From contig NZ_JAHKPZ010000036.1 in NCBI RefSeq assembly GCF_018860825.1, positions 62,001-126,000 on the forward strand: DNA of 64,000 nucleotides, read 5' to 3'. The notes under the pieces are model-generated. The model was not told where the DNA came from. It saw nothing but the letters and a program-made list of their open reading frames with translations, and made no database searches. A program made the position numbers and the translations under genes. Each line of letters begins with the position of its first letter. The stretch's first letter is position 1. This DNA comes from Lacinutrix sp. C3R15 (lineage in GTDB: Bacteria; Bacteroidota; Bacteroidia; Flavobacteriales; Flavobacteriaceae). Shown one piece after another: positions 36,740 through 45,562 of the stretch.

Positions 36740-38509
36740 ATGAAAAAATATATAGTTTACATAGTAATATTAGCAGTTGGCTTATTATTAGGTTGGTTGT
36801 TATTCGGTAGTTCATCAAACAAAGAAACTGAACATAATCACGATGAAATAGCAGAAACCAATCAAAAATGGACTTGCTCAATGCACCCACAAATTATGCA
36901 ACCAGAACCTGGTGATTGCCCTATTTGTGGTATGGATTTAATTCCTGCCGAAGCTGGAGCAGATGGTTTAGCAGCAGACCAATTCAAATTAACAAAAAAT
37001 GCAATGGCGTTGGCCAACATTCAAACATCAATTGTAGGTAGTAGTAAAGCAGACGATAACGGTATTAAACTATCAGGTAAAATTGTTGCCAATGAAAAAG
37101 CAAATGCTGTGCAAGTCAGTTATTTCTCTGGAAGAATTGAACGCTTAAATGTCAGTTTTACTGGAGAAAAAGTAAACAAAGGGCAATTATTAGCAACCAT
37201 TTATTCACCAGAATTATATGCAGCACAACAAGAATTAATTACAGCAGCTTCATTAAAGGAATCACAACCGGCATTATATAAAGCAGTTCGTAATAAATTA
37301 AAATTATGGAAACTTTCTGAAAAGCAAATCAATAAAATAGAACAAACAGGAAAAATAAAAGAAAATTTTCCTGTCTACGCAACTATCTCTGGTACTGTAA
37401 CAGAAAAATTAGTAGAGCAAGGCGATTATATAAAACAAGGGCAACCTCTATTAAAAATTGCAAACTTAAATTCAGTTTGGGGAAACTTTGATGTGTACGA
37501 AAACCAAATAGACTTATTTAAAAAAGGGCAAGAAATAAACGTAACAACAAATACTTATCCTAATAAAAAATTTAAAGGTAAAGTAGATTTTATTGACCCT
37601 ATTTTAGATAACAGAACTCGTACTGTTAAATTAAGAGTAGTGCTTAATAATAAAGACGAAGTATTTAAACCAGGAATGTTTATTGAAGGGAAAATTAAAG
37701 AGGTAACCTCTAATAAAGAAAAATCATTATTCGTGCCTTCATCTGCCATTTTATGGACAGGTGAACGCTCTGTAGTATATATAAAAACCAATCCAGACCA
37801 ACCAGTTTTTGAAATGCGTCAAATAACTTTAGGTAATCAAATAGGTAGTAATTACAAAGTATTAAAAGGTTTAGAAAATGGTGATGAAATTGTAACCAAT
37901 GGAACTTTTACAGTTGATGCAGCAGCACAATTACAAGGAAAAAAATCTATGATGAATAAAGATGGTGGAAAAGTAATGACTGGTCACGAAGGGCATTTAG
38001 GTATGGATAGTAATTCATCAAAAAATAATACAGACCATACCAATATGAATGAACGGTTGGAAGTATCAAAAGCATTTCAGAAACAATTAAAAAAAGTATT
38101 TGAAAGCTATATTAATTTAAAGGATGCGTTTGTTAAAGATAACTCAAGTAAAGCATCAGAAAATGCAAATAGTTTACTTGATAATTTGAATAATGTGGAT
38201 ATGAAATTAGTTAAAGATGAAGCTCATAATCATTGGATGTCATTAGTAAAAGAAATTAAATCTTCAACAATTGCTATTTCTAAAGCAGCAAATATAAAAG
38301 AGCAAAGAAATCATTTTAAACATTTGTCTTCGCATTTAATTAAAGCTGTGCAACTATTTGGTATCAATGAAAAGGTATATGTAGAGTTTTGTCCAATGGC
38401 AGATAGTAATAAAGGTGCCTATTGGTTAAGCAAAGAAGAAAAAGTAATCAATCCATATTTTGGCGAAGCAATGCTAACCTGTGGAGAAGTAAAACAAGTA
38501 ATAGAATAA
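36740..38509 (+). CDS. cusB: CusB-type periplasmic adaptor fused to DUF3347
   Basis: A 589-residue membrane fusion protein. N-terminal anchor (IVYIVILAVGLLLGWLLF), a heavy-metal-binding domain (CSMHPQIMQPEPGDCPICGMDLIPAE), the barrel-sandwich and beta-barrel regions (LLATIYSPELYAAQQEL, KLVEQGDYIKQGQPLLKI, GMFIEGKIKEV), a His/Met-rich linker (GHEGHLGMDSN) and a C-terminal DUF3347 domain (FCPMADSNKGAYWLSKEE). The fused DUF3347 is similar to the free one at 33120. It would carry metal to CusA. Confidence 0.92.
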   Translation: MKKYIVYIVILAVGLLLGWLLFGSSSNKETEHNHDEIAETNQKWTCSMHPQIMQPEPGDCPICGMDLIPAEAGADGLAADQFKLTKNAMALANIQTSIVGSSKADDNGIKLSGKIVANEKANAVQVSYFSGRIERLNVSFTGEKVNKGQLLATIYSPELYAAQQELITAASLKESQPALYKAVRNKLKLWKLSEKQINKIEQTGKIKENFPVYATISGTVTEKLVEQGDYIKQGQPLLKIANLNSVWGNFDVYENQIDLFKKGQEINVTTNTYPNKKFKGKVDFIDPILDNRTRTVKLRVVLNNKDEVFKPGMFIEGKIKEVTSNKEKSLFVPSSAILWTGERSVVYIKTNPDQPVFEMRQITLGNQIGSNYKVLKGLENGDEIVTNGTFTVDAAAQLQGKKSMMNKDGGKVMTGHEGHLGMDSNSSKNNTDHTNMNERLEVSKAFQKQLKKVFESYINLKDAFVKDNSSKASENANSLLDNLNNVDMKLVKDEAHNHWMSLVKEIKSSTIAISKAANIKEQRNHFKHLSSHLIKAVQLFGINEKVYVEFCPMADSNKGAYWLSKEEKVINPYFGEAMLTCGEVKQVIE

Positions 38510-38544
38510 TTAAATACAAACTATAACAATTAAATTTTAAAACA

Positions 38545-38943
38545 ATGAAAAAAGTAATTTTAAGTGTAGCCGTAATTGCAGTATTAGGTTTTACAAGTTG
38601 TAAAAACGAAACAAAAAAAGAAACAAAAACAACCACTACACAAATGTCAAAGGATATGGCAATGACGGATTTGTCTTTTGGTGTAAGAGGTAATTGTGGT
38701 ATGTGTAAAAAAACCATTGAAAAAGCAGTAAATGCTGTTGAAGGTGTTGCAAGTGCAAATTGGAATGTAGATAAAAAGAAAATCGATGTCTCTTTTGATG
38801 ATACCAAAACCAATGCAATGGCAATTCATAAAGCAATAGCAGCTTCTGGTTATGATACTGAAAAAGTAGCAGGAAGCGAAGAAGCTTATAAAAATTTACC
38901 AGGTTGTTGTCAATACGACCACGAAATGAAAATGAATCAATAA
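38545..38943 (+). CDS. HMA-domain lipoprotein
   Basis: A 132-residue protein with a lipoprotein signal (VAVIAVLGFTSC) and an HMA fold: LSFGVRGNCGMCKKTIEKAVNAVEG with a CxxC copper site, and a C-terminal CCQYDHEM tail. A periplasmic metal chaperone is likely, passing Cu(I) to the CusB or CopA system. It ends the copper module. Confidence 0.88.
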   Translation: MKKVILSVAVIAVLGFTSCKNETKKETKTTTTQMSKDMAMTDLSFGVRGNCGMCKKTIEKAVNAVEGVASANWNVDKKKIDVSFDDTKTNAMAIHKAIAASGYDTEKVAGSEEAYKNLPGCCQYDHEMKMNQ

Positions 38944-39081
38944 ATAAGTATGATTTTTTAATGTAATTTATAGCAAAAGGAAAATTAAGGTTTTTTCTTT
39001 TGCTATAAAATATAACTAACCAAACACCTTTTAATTATTGTAAAGCCTATTATTTGCACAACCATTGCATTAAATAATTTA

Positions 39082-39089
39082 TATATTTG
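39082..39089 (+). promoter_or_regulatory. -7 box before the second metal module
   Basis: TATATTTG at 39082-39089 lies five bases before the ATG at 39095. A TTTG at 39053 is 25 bases upstream, slightly too far for a standard -33 element. A start site here would leave almost no leader. Confidence 0.4.
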
Positions 39090-39094
39090 CTACA

Positions 39095-39406
39095 ATGAAA
39101 TTATTAGCATTCATATTATCAATTTATATTTTCGCACTCAATCTAGCACCTTGTGCTGATTTTGATGTGTCTGATAATGATGTTAAAACTGAAATTTCAC
39201 AAGCTATGGATAATGACCATCAGCACCAAGATTCAGATTTATGTTCACCTTTTTGTATATGTCAATGTTGTCATATAAACGCTACATATTTTCAGTTTTC
39301 TTACATAAAATATGAAATAACATTTATTTCTACCCAAGATTTTTTCTACCACAATGGGATAGAAAAAGATTTTACGACTTCCATTTTACAACCACCTCGG
39401 GTATAA
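39095..39406 (+). CDS. Cys/His-rich secreted protein (DUF6660-like)
   Basis: A 103-residue protein with a signal (LLAFILSIYIFALNLAPCAD), an acidic/His segment (DNDHQHQDSDLCSPFCICQCCH) with five cysteines and flanking histidines, and a C-terminal LQPPRV. It resembles small DUF6660-type proteins that precede RND pumps in Bacteroidota. It likely binds Zn, Cd or Co in the periplasm. It is separated from the CzcA gene by a terminator hairpin (39419-39439). Confidence 0.7.
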   Translation: MKLLAFILSIYIFALNLAPCADFDVSDNDVKTEISQAMDNDHQHQDSDLCSPFCICQCCHINATYFQFSYIKYEITFISTQDFFYHNGIEKDFTTSILQPPRV

Positions 39407-39418
39407 TTCAGTTTTCAT

Positions 39419-39439
39419 AGGATAGCTATATCCTTTTTT
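39419..39439 (+). terminator. Terminator downstream of the DUF6660-like gene
   Basis: AGGATA/TATCCT with a GCTA loop, followed by six T residues. It would end or attenuate transcription from the small gene before the CzcA-type pump. Confidence 0.6.
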
Positions 39440-39450
39440 AATGTTTTCGT

Positions 39451-39475
39451 CTTCGAGTAGCATAGCTACGAGAAG
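39451..39475. repeat. Hairpin with tandem G-A mismatches, possible dispersed repeat
   Basis: CTTC (39451) pairs with GAAG (39475) and GTAGC with GCTAC around an ATA loop, separated by two adjacent G-A mismatches. The following sequence (GAGCGAAATCGAA) looks like the dispersed GAGCGAAxTCGA repeats common in flavobacterial genomes. It lies in the leader of the CzcA gene. Confidence 0.5.
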
Positions 39476-39543
39476 CTCATATTGAGCGAAATCGAATTAC
39501 GAACACACTTTTATATTTTTTAACTGAATTAATACATTTTAAT

Positions 39544-42500
39544 ATGATTAATAAAATCATTGATTTTTCAATCAATAATAAATTCATTATTGGGTTGCTA
39601 ACGCTTACCATTATTGGAGCAGGTATTTGGAGTATGACCAAAGTACCAATAGATGCTGTTCCGGACATTACCAACAACCAAGTACAAGTAATAACCCAAG
39701 CACCAAATTTAGGTACCGAAGACATTGAGCAATTTGTAACTTATCCTGTAGAAGTTGCAATGAGTAACTTACCAGATGTTCAAGAAATTCGTTCCGTTTC
39801 CCGTTTTGGTTTATCAGTAGTTACCATAGTTTTTGACGATGACATGGGTACTTACCTTCCTCGTCAATTAGTGGCGGAAAAACTAAATGAGGTCAAAGAA
39901 CAAATTCCAAGTGGTTTTGGCGAACCTACAATGGGACCAATTTCTTCAGGATTAGGAGAAATTTATCAATACACGCTAAAAGTAAAACAAGAATATAAAG
40001 CCAAATATTCGATTACAGATTTACGAACGATGCAAGATTGGATTGTTCAACGTCAAATGGCAATGGTAGAAGGTGTTGTTGAGGTTAACGCAATTGGCGG
40101 CAAAATTAAACAGTACGAAGTTGCTGTAGACCCAAACGAACTAAAAGCCATTGGATTAACAATTACCGATATTTTCAATGCACTTCAAGCCAATAATCAA
40201 AATACTGGTGGTGCATACATTGAAAAAAATCATCAAGCCAATTTTATTCGTGGTGAAGGTTTAGTACGCAGTTTAGAAGACATTAAAAAGATTACGGTTA
40301 AAAACACAAATAGCATCCCAATTACAGTAGGCGACATTGCCACGGTTCAATACGGTTCTGCTATTCGTTATGGTGCATTAACACAAGATGGCGAAGGCGA
40401 AGTTGTTGGTGGTTTGGTAATGATGCTTAAAGGTGCAAATTCAAACGATGTTATCGAGAATGTCAAGCAAAGAATGGCGCAAATTGAAAAGTCATTACCA
40501 GAAGGTGTTATTATTGAACCTTTATTAGATAGAAGCAAACTAATAAGTGAAACAACATCTACCGTTGCAACCAATTTAATTGAAGGTGCTTTAATAGTTA
40601 TTTTCGTTCTTATTTTCTTATTAGGAAATTGGAGAGGTGGTTTAATAGTAGCTTCAACAATTCCACTATCCTTATTATTCGCATTTATACTAATGAATGT
40701 CTTTGACGTTTGGGCAAATTTAATGAGCTTGGGGGCAATAGATTTCGGAATTATTGTCGATGGCGCTGTAATTATTGTAGAAAGTACCGTTTTCCTGATT
40801 GCTTCACAAATCTTAAAAAAGAAGAAGCTAACCTCTAAAGAACGTGATAATGTTGCAGCAAATGCTTCAAAAAAAATGATGAATGCGGCATTTTTCGGTC
40901 AACTAATTATCTTAATTGTGTTCCTTCCTATTTTAGCTTTAGAAGGGATTGAAGGCAAAATGTTCAAACCAATGGCATTGACTTTCATTTTTGCAATGAT
41001 TGGTGCAATGGTACTTTGTTTGACGTATGTTCCTATGATGTCTGCACTTATTTTAAGAGCACCAAAATCAGACAAAAAATCCTATGGCGATAAGTTCGTG
41101 CATTGGGTAGAAAGTAAATACCAACCTTTATTAGAAAAAGCCTTAAAAAGAGGAAAACTAATAGTTGGAATCGCAGTTATTTTATTCGGAATTACCGCTT
41201 TTATGTTTTCTAGAATGGGTGGTGAATTTATTCCACAACTTGATGAAGGTGATATCGCGTTTCACGCTATTTTAAAACCAGGCAGTTCACTTTCTGAAAC
41301 CATTGAAACAACCACAAAAATTGAGCAAATTGTAAAAGCTAATTTTTCTGAAGTCGAAAAAGTAGTGAGTCGTATTGGTGTTGCCGAAATACCAACCGAC
41401 CCAATGCCTATGGATTTAGCAGATGTTATTGTGATTCTGAAACCAAAAAGCGAATGGATAACAGCTAAATCTAAAGATGATTTAATTGAAGAAATGAAAG
41501 AAGCGGTTGAAATAATTCCTGGTGTTAACTATGAATTTACTCAACCTATTGAAATGCGTTTTAACGAACTACTCGAAGGTGTTAGAGAAGACATAGCTAT
41601 TAAACTTTATGGAGAAGATATAAATGTACTGTCTCAAAAAGCAGAAGAAATATCTAAAATAATTGCAGGTACAGAAGGTATTGGTGATATGAAAGCGGAA
41701 GCTACCACAGGTTTACCACAAATGACAATCACCTATAACCGAAGTAAATTAGCACAATACGGACTTCAAGTAAATACTTTAAATCAAATTGTACAATCTG
41801 CCTTTGCAGGAGGTACAGCAGGTGTTATTTTTGAAGGTGAAAAACGATTTGATTTAGTGGTTAGGTTAAGTTCTCATAATCGTAAAGACATAACTGATGT
41901 TCAAAACTTGTTTGTCAACTTGCCTTCTGGTGCACAAATTCCACTTCGTGAAGTTGCAGACGTAAGCTACAAAGCTGGCCCTATGCAAATAAGTAGAGAC
42001 AATACTAACAGAAGAACTTATGTAGGTATTAATGTAAGAGGTCGTGATGTAAAATCGTTAGTAGTAGAAATCAAATCAAAATTAGATGCAAATCTTCAAT
42101 TGCCTTCAGGTTATTTTATTAGATATGGTGGTGCTTTCGAAAATTTAGAACGTGCCAGTAATCGCTTGCAAACTGTAGTACCAATAGCATTACTACTTAT
42201 TTTTGTGTTAATATATTTTGCGCTAAAATCACTACCACAAACTTTAATGATTTACATCGCTATTCCAATGGCAACCATTGGTGGTGTTATAGCCTTATGG
42301 CTTCGTGATATGCCTTTTAGTATTTCGGCAGGTGTAGGTTTTATTGTCCTTTTTGGTGTTGCAGTTTTAAATGGTTTAGTAATGATTAGTGGTTTAAATG
42401 AATTAAAAGAAGAAGGCGTTACCAATTTAAAAGATAGAATTATTGAAGGTACAAAACGAAGAATAAGACCTATTATGCTTACAGCTTTTACTGATGTATT

Positions 42501-43875
42501 AGGCTTTTTGCCAATGGCTATCTCTGCATCGGCAGGTGCAGAAGTACAACGTCCTTTAGCAACGGTAGTTATTGGTGGTCTGTTAACTTCTACATTATTA
42601 ACCTTGTTTGTGCTTCCTATTTTATACCATTGGGTAGAGAACAAGTCTTTTAAATTTAAAGCAAACAAAAAATTTGCAACTGCAACAGCTATTATAGTTT
42701 TTATGTTTTTGTTTCCAATAACAGGAAATGCACAACAAGTTAGCGACTCTTTGCCTATTGTTTCATTACAAGAAGCTATAAAAATGTCAAAAGAGAACTA
42801 TCCTAGTTTAAAACAAAGACAGTTAGAAATTGATAAACAGCAACAATTAAAAGGGACTGCTTTCGATTTTGGCTCAACTCAAATTTTTACAGGTGGTGAG
42901 GAAATTAAAGATGGTTCAGGTATTTACACAACTATTGGTGTTGGCCAATCAAATATAGATGTGTTTGGTATTGCACCAAAGCAAAAATTATTAGAACAAC
43001 GTATTCAATTAGCGCAAAAGGCGTATCAACTTTCAGAATTGGAGTTAGAATTAGAGGTGAAAAAAGCCTGGTCTAATGCCTTTAAAAGTAAACGGAATTA
43101 TAATCTGTATAAAGAATTGAATGCTATTTACACCAATTTTAAAAAAGCTGTTGAGTTAAATTATGAAGTAGAAGCTATATCAAAATTAGAATATTCAGCA
43201 GCTAAAAATCAAGCTTTACAAATTAAAAATAAAACAAAGCAAGCTTATAGCGAATACCTCATTGCTTTACAGCAATTAAATTTATGGTTAGTTTCTGAAA
43301 AAATCTATACAGTTCCAAACGAGTTTAAAACCCTTAACAACATAGATTTAACAGCCTTTAGTGCAGAAGCTCATCCTTTGTATGGTGTTTCTCAACTTAA
43401 AATAGCAGAAGCAGAAGCAAATTACAAAGCTGCTAAAGCCGAGAATTTACCAAAGTTTAACCTTCAAGGTGGTTTACAAAAAGTAAACGGTAGTTCAGGC
43501 TATTATACTTATCAAGCCGGTATTTCTATACCATTTCTTTCTGGTACAACAAGAAAACAAATTAGAACTGCAAAATTCAATAAAGAAATTGCAGAAGTAA
43601 ATATGTTATTTAAACAAAAGGAAGTGCAATCTAAATTTAATCAAGCAAAAGAAAATTACCAAAAATGGAAAACGTCTTGGCTATTTTATAAAGATGAAGT
43701 ATTACCACTTATTAAAGAACAGAAAACTGGCGCTTTATTTGCTTATAAAGAAGGCGAAATTGATTATTCTGCCTTTACGCAACTTATAAATCAAGCCATT
43801 CAATCAGAGTTAGAAGCTCAAACAGCATTGGTAAACTATTTACAAAGCATTTTTGAATTACAATATTTTAAATAA
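39544..43875 (+). CDS. CzcA-type RND pump fused to a TolC-like channel
   Basis: A 1443-residue protein. Residues 1 to about 1045 form a heavy-metal RND transporter with the divalent-metal TM4 motif (DFGIIVDGAVIIVEST). Residues 1050-1066 are a signal-peptide-like helix ending GNAQQ, and the remainder is an outer-membrane efflux protein (LQEAIKMSKENYPSLKQ and a second OEP repeat). The fusion may be one polypeptide that is cut after the NA-Q site. The motif suggests Zn, Co or Cd export rather than copper. Confidence 0.92.
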   Translation: MINKIIDFSINNKFIIGLLTLTIIGAGIWSMTKVPIDAVPDITNNQVQVITQAPNLGTEDIEQFVTYPVEVAMSNLPDVQEIRSVSRFGLSVVTIVFDDDMGTYLPRQLVAEKLNEVKEQIPSGFGEPTMGPISSGLGEIYQYTLKVKQEYKAKYSITDLRTMQDWIVQRQMAMVEGVVEVNAIGGKIKQYEVAVDPNELKAIGLTITDIFNALQANNQNTGGAYIEKNHQANFIRGEGLVRSLEDIKKITVKNTNSIPITVGDIATVQYGSAIRYGALTQDGEGEVVGGLVMMLKGANSNDVIENVKQRMAQIEKSLPEGVIIEPLLDRSKLISETTSTVATNLIEGALIVIFVLIFLLGNWRGGLIVASTIPLSLLFAFILMNVFDVWANLMSLGAIDFGIIVDGAVIIVESTVFLIASQILKKKKLTSKERDNVAANASKKMMNAAFFGQLIILIVFLPILALEGIEGKMFKPMALTFIFAMIGAMVLCLTYVPMMSALILRAPKSDKKSYGDKFVHWVESKYQPLLEKALKRGKLIVGIAVILFGITAFMFSRMGGEFIPQLDEGDIAFHAILKPGSSLSETIETTTKIEQIVKANFSEVEKVVSRIGVAEIPTDPMPMDLADVIVILKPKSEWITAKSKDDLIEEMKEAVEIIPGVNYEFTQPIEMRFNELLEGVREDIAIKLYGEDINVLSQKAEEISKIIAGTEGIGDMKAEATTGLPQMTITYNRSKLAQYGLQVNTLNQIVQSAFAGGTAGVIFEGEKRFDLVVRLSSHNRKDITDVQNLFVNLPSGAQIPLREVADVSYKAGPMQISRDNTNRRTYVGINVRGRDVKSLVVEIKSKLDANLQLPSGYFIRYGGAFENLERASNRLQTVVPIALLLIFVLIYFALKSLPQTLMIYIAIPMATIGGVIALWLRDMPFSISAGVGFIVLFGVAVLNGLVMISGLNELKEEGVTNLKDRIIEGTKRRIRPIMLTAFTDVLGFLPMAISASAGAEVQRPLATVVIGGLLTSTLLTLFVLPILYHWVENKSFKFKANKKFATATAIIVFMFLFPITGNAQQVSDSLPIVSLQEAIKMSKENYPSLKQRQLEIDKQQQLKGTAFDFGSTQIFTGGEEIKDGSGIYTTIGVGQSNIDVFGIAPKQKLLEQRIQLAQKAYQLSELELELEVKKAWSNAFKSKRNYNLYKELNAIYTNFKKAVELNYEVEAISKLEYSAAKNQALQIKNKTKQAYSEYLIALQQLNLWLVSEKIYTVPNEFKTLNNIDLTAFSAEAHPLYGVSQLKIAEAEANYKAAKAENLPKFNLQGGLQKVNGSSGYYTYQAGISIPFLSGTTRKQIRTAKFNKEIAEVNMLFKQKEVQSKFNQAKENYQKWKTSWLFYKDEVLPLIKEQKTGALFAYKEGEIDYSAFTQLINQAIQSELEAQTALVNYLQSIFELQYFK

Positions 43876-43882
43876 TAACACT

Positions 43883-45088
43883 ATGAAAAACAGATCATAT
43901 AATATCCTAATAATAGTAATGTTGACCTTTTTAATAACTGCCTGTGGCAATAAAGAAAAACACAACGAAGAAGATGGGCATTCTCATAATAAAGAAACCA
44001 AAATTGAAACTAATGAAGGGCATAGCGAAAACGAAGAAGTGATGCTATCAGCACAACAATTTGAAGCCTTAAAAATGAAAATTGACACCATTGCGTTGCG
44101 AAATATGAGTGGTTATGTTGAAGCCAATGGAACGTTAGAAGTACCACCACAAAATGAAGCAGCAATAACTTCCGTAATTGGAGCTAATGTAGTTTCCATT
44201 AAAGTAATTGAAGGAGATAAAGTAAACAAAGGTCAGGTTGTTGCTTATTTATCACATCCTAATATCATTCAAATGCAAACCAATTATCTCAATGCGTATA
44301 GCAATAGCAATTTTTTAAAGAAAAATTATGAACGTCAACAAAAATTATATAATGCTGGCGTAGGCTCTGGTGCAAATTTTCAAAAAGCAGAAGCAGAATA
44401 CGAAGCGTCAAAGGCTATGGTTAATGGAATGGCAGCTCAACTACAATTACTAAATATCAGTACAACATCGGTTCGTAATGGCACAATAGCTCAACAAGTA
44501 GCATTGCGTAGCCCAATTGAAGGGTTTGTTCAAAAGGTAGAAGTAAAAACTGGTCAGTATGTTGAACCTCAATCAGAACTCTTTGAAATAGTAAATACAC
44601 ATCACGTCCACGCAGATTTAATGGTCTTCGAAAAAGATGTTTATAAAGTAAAAAAAGGTCAAAAAGTAACCTTTAATGTTCAATCTACTCAAAATGAAGA
44701 ATTAATTGCAGAAATCTATTCGGTAAGCAAAACATTCGAAGATAACCCTAAAGCAGTACACGTTCACGCAGAAATTGAAAATAAAAAAGGTAATTTAATT
44801 CCAGGAATGTATATCCAAGGTAAAATTCAAGTTGAAAATACAAAAACAAGAGCATTACCAGAAAGTGCCATTATAAAAGAAGGCGATACCTATTTTGTGT
44901 TTTCTGTAGAAAAGGAAAATGAAGATTGGAGTTTCAAACCAGTCGAAGTCATTTTAGGAGCTAAAGATGGTAATTGGATAGCTGTAGAGTTTACTAAAGA
45001 AATCGAAACGAGTACAAAATTCGCTTATAATAATGCCTACTACCTTATTGCAGAAATGAAAAAAGGTGAAGCAGAACACGAACATTAA
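43883..45088 (+). CDS. CzcB-type periplasmic adaptor
   Basis: A 401-residue membrane fusion protein with a lipoprotein signal (LLTFLITAC region) and a His-rich segment (HNEEDGHSHNKET). The adaptor pattern is clear: VEANGTLEVPPQNEAAITS, GDKVNKGQVVAYLSHP, LRSPIEGFVQKVEVKTGQYV, IPGMYIQGKIQV. The ATG at 43883 is preferred over an upstream start within the CzcA gene. It pairs with the preceding pump. Confidence 0.93.
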   Translation: MKNRSYNILIIVMLTFLITACGNKEKHNEEDGHSHNKETKIETNEGHSENEEVMLSAQQFEALKMKIDTIALRNMSGYVEANGTLEVPPQNEAAITSVIGANVVSIKVIEGDKVNKGQVVAYLSHPNIIQMQTNYLNAYSNSNFLKKNYERQQKLYNAGVGSGANFQKAEAEYEASKAMVNGMAAQLQLLNISTTSVRNGTIAQQVALRSPIEGFVQKVEVKTGQYVEPQSELFEIVNTHHVHADLMVFEKDVYKVKKGQKVTFNVQSTQNEELIAEIYSVSKTFEDNPKAVHVHAEIENKKGNLIPGMYIQGKIQVENTKTRALPESAIIKEGDTYFVFSVEKENEDWSFKPVEVILGAKDGNWIAVEFTKEIETSTKFAYNNAYYLIAEMKKGEAEHEH

Positions 45089-45091
45089 ATT

Positions 45092-45505
45092 ATGCAAACT
45101 ATAGAACAATTATTAGAGTCAAAAGAGATACGTGTTACAGCAATGCGATTACTTATATATAAGTTTCTTGCACAAAAACAAATAGCAGTTACATTAAGCG
45201 ATATTGAAAATGCTTTTGAAAAAGCAGATAGAACCACCTTATACAGAACAGTTAAAACATTTGAAGAAAAAGCAATTGTTCATCAAATAGACGACGGTAC
45301 AGGTATTACTAAATATGCCCTTTGTGAGCAAGGATGCAGTTGTGAAATTGAAACCGATTTACATTTACACTTTCATTGTAATAATTGTAACGAAACTATA
45401 TGTTTAACAGAACATAAAATACCTCAAATAAAAGTGCCTGATGGTTTTGTTTCTGAAAACGTCAACTTGGTTGTAAAAGGTATTTGTGATAAATGTAGTA
45501 GCTAA
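45092..45505 (+). CDS. Fur-family metalloregulator
   Basis: A 137-residue repressor with the Fur layout: winged helix (VTAMRLLIYKFLAQ...ADRTTLYRTVKTFEEKAIVHQI) then a dimer/metal domain. Metal-site residues are in CEQGCSCEIETDLHLHFHCNNCNETICL and the closing CDKCSS pair, matching Zur-like structural zinc Cys4. It begins three bases after the CzcB stop. It probably controls the zinc/cadmium module; it is the only clear metal sensor on the island. Confidence 0.88.
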   Translation: MQTIEQLLESKEIRVTAMRLLIYKFLAQKQIAVTLSDIENAFEKADRTTLYRTVKTFEEKAIVHQIDDGTGITKYALCEQGCSCEIETDLHLHFHCNNCNETICLTEHKIPQIKVPDGFVSENVNLVVKGICDKCSS

Positions 45506-45562
45506 CAATGCACTTCCATTGCAGTCAATTTTAAAGCATCTTTGAATTAAATTTAAGTATCA

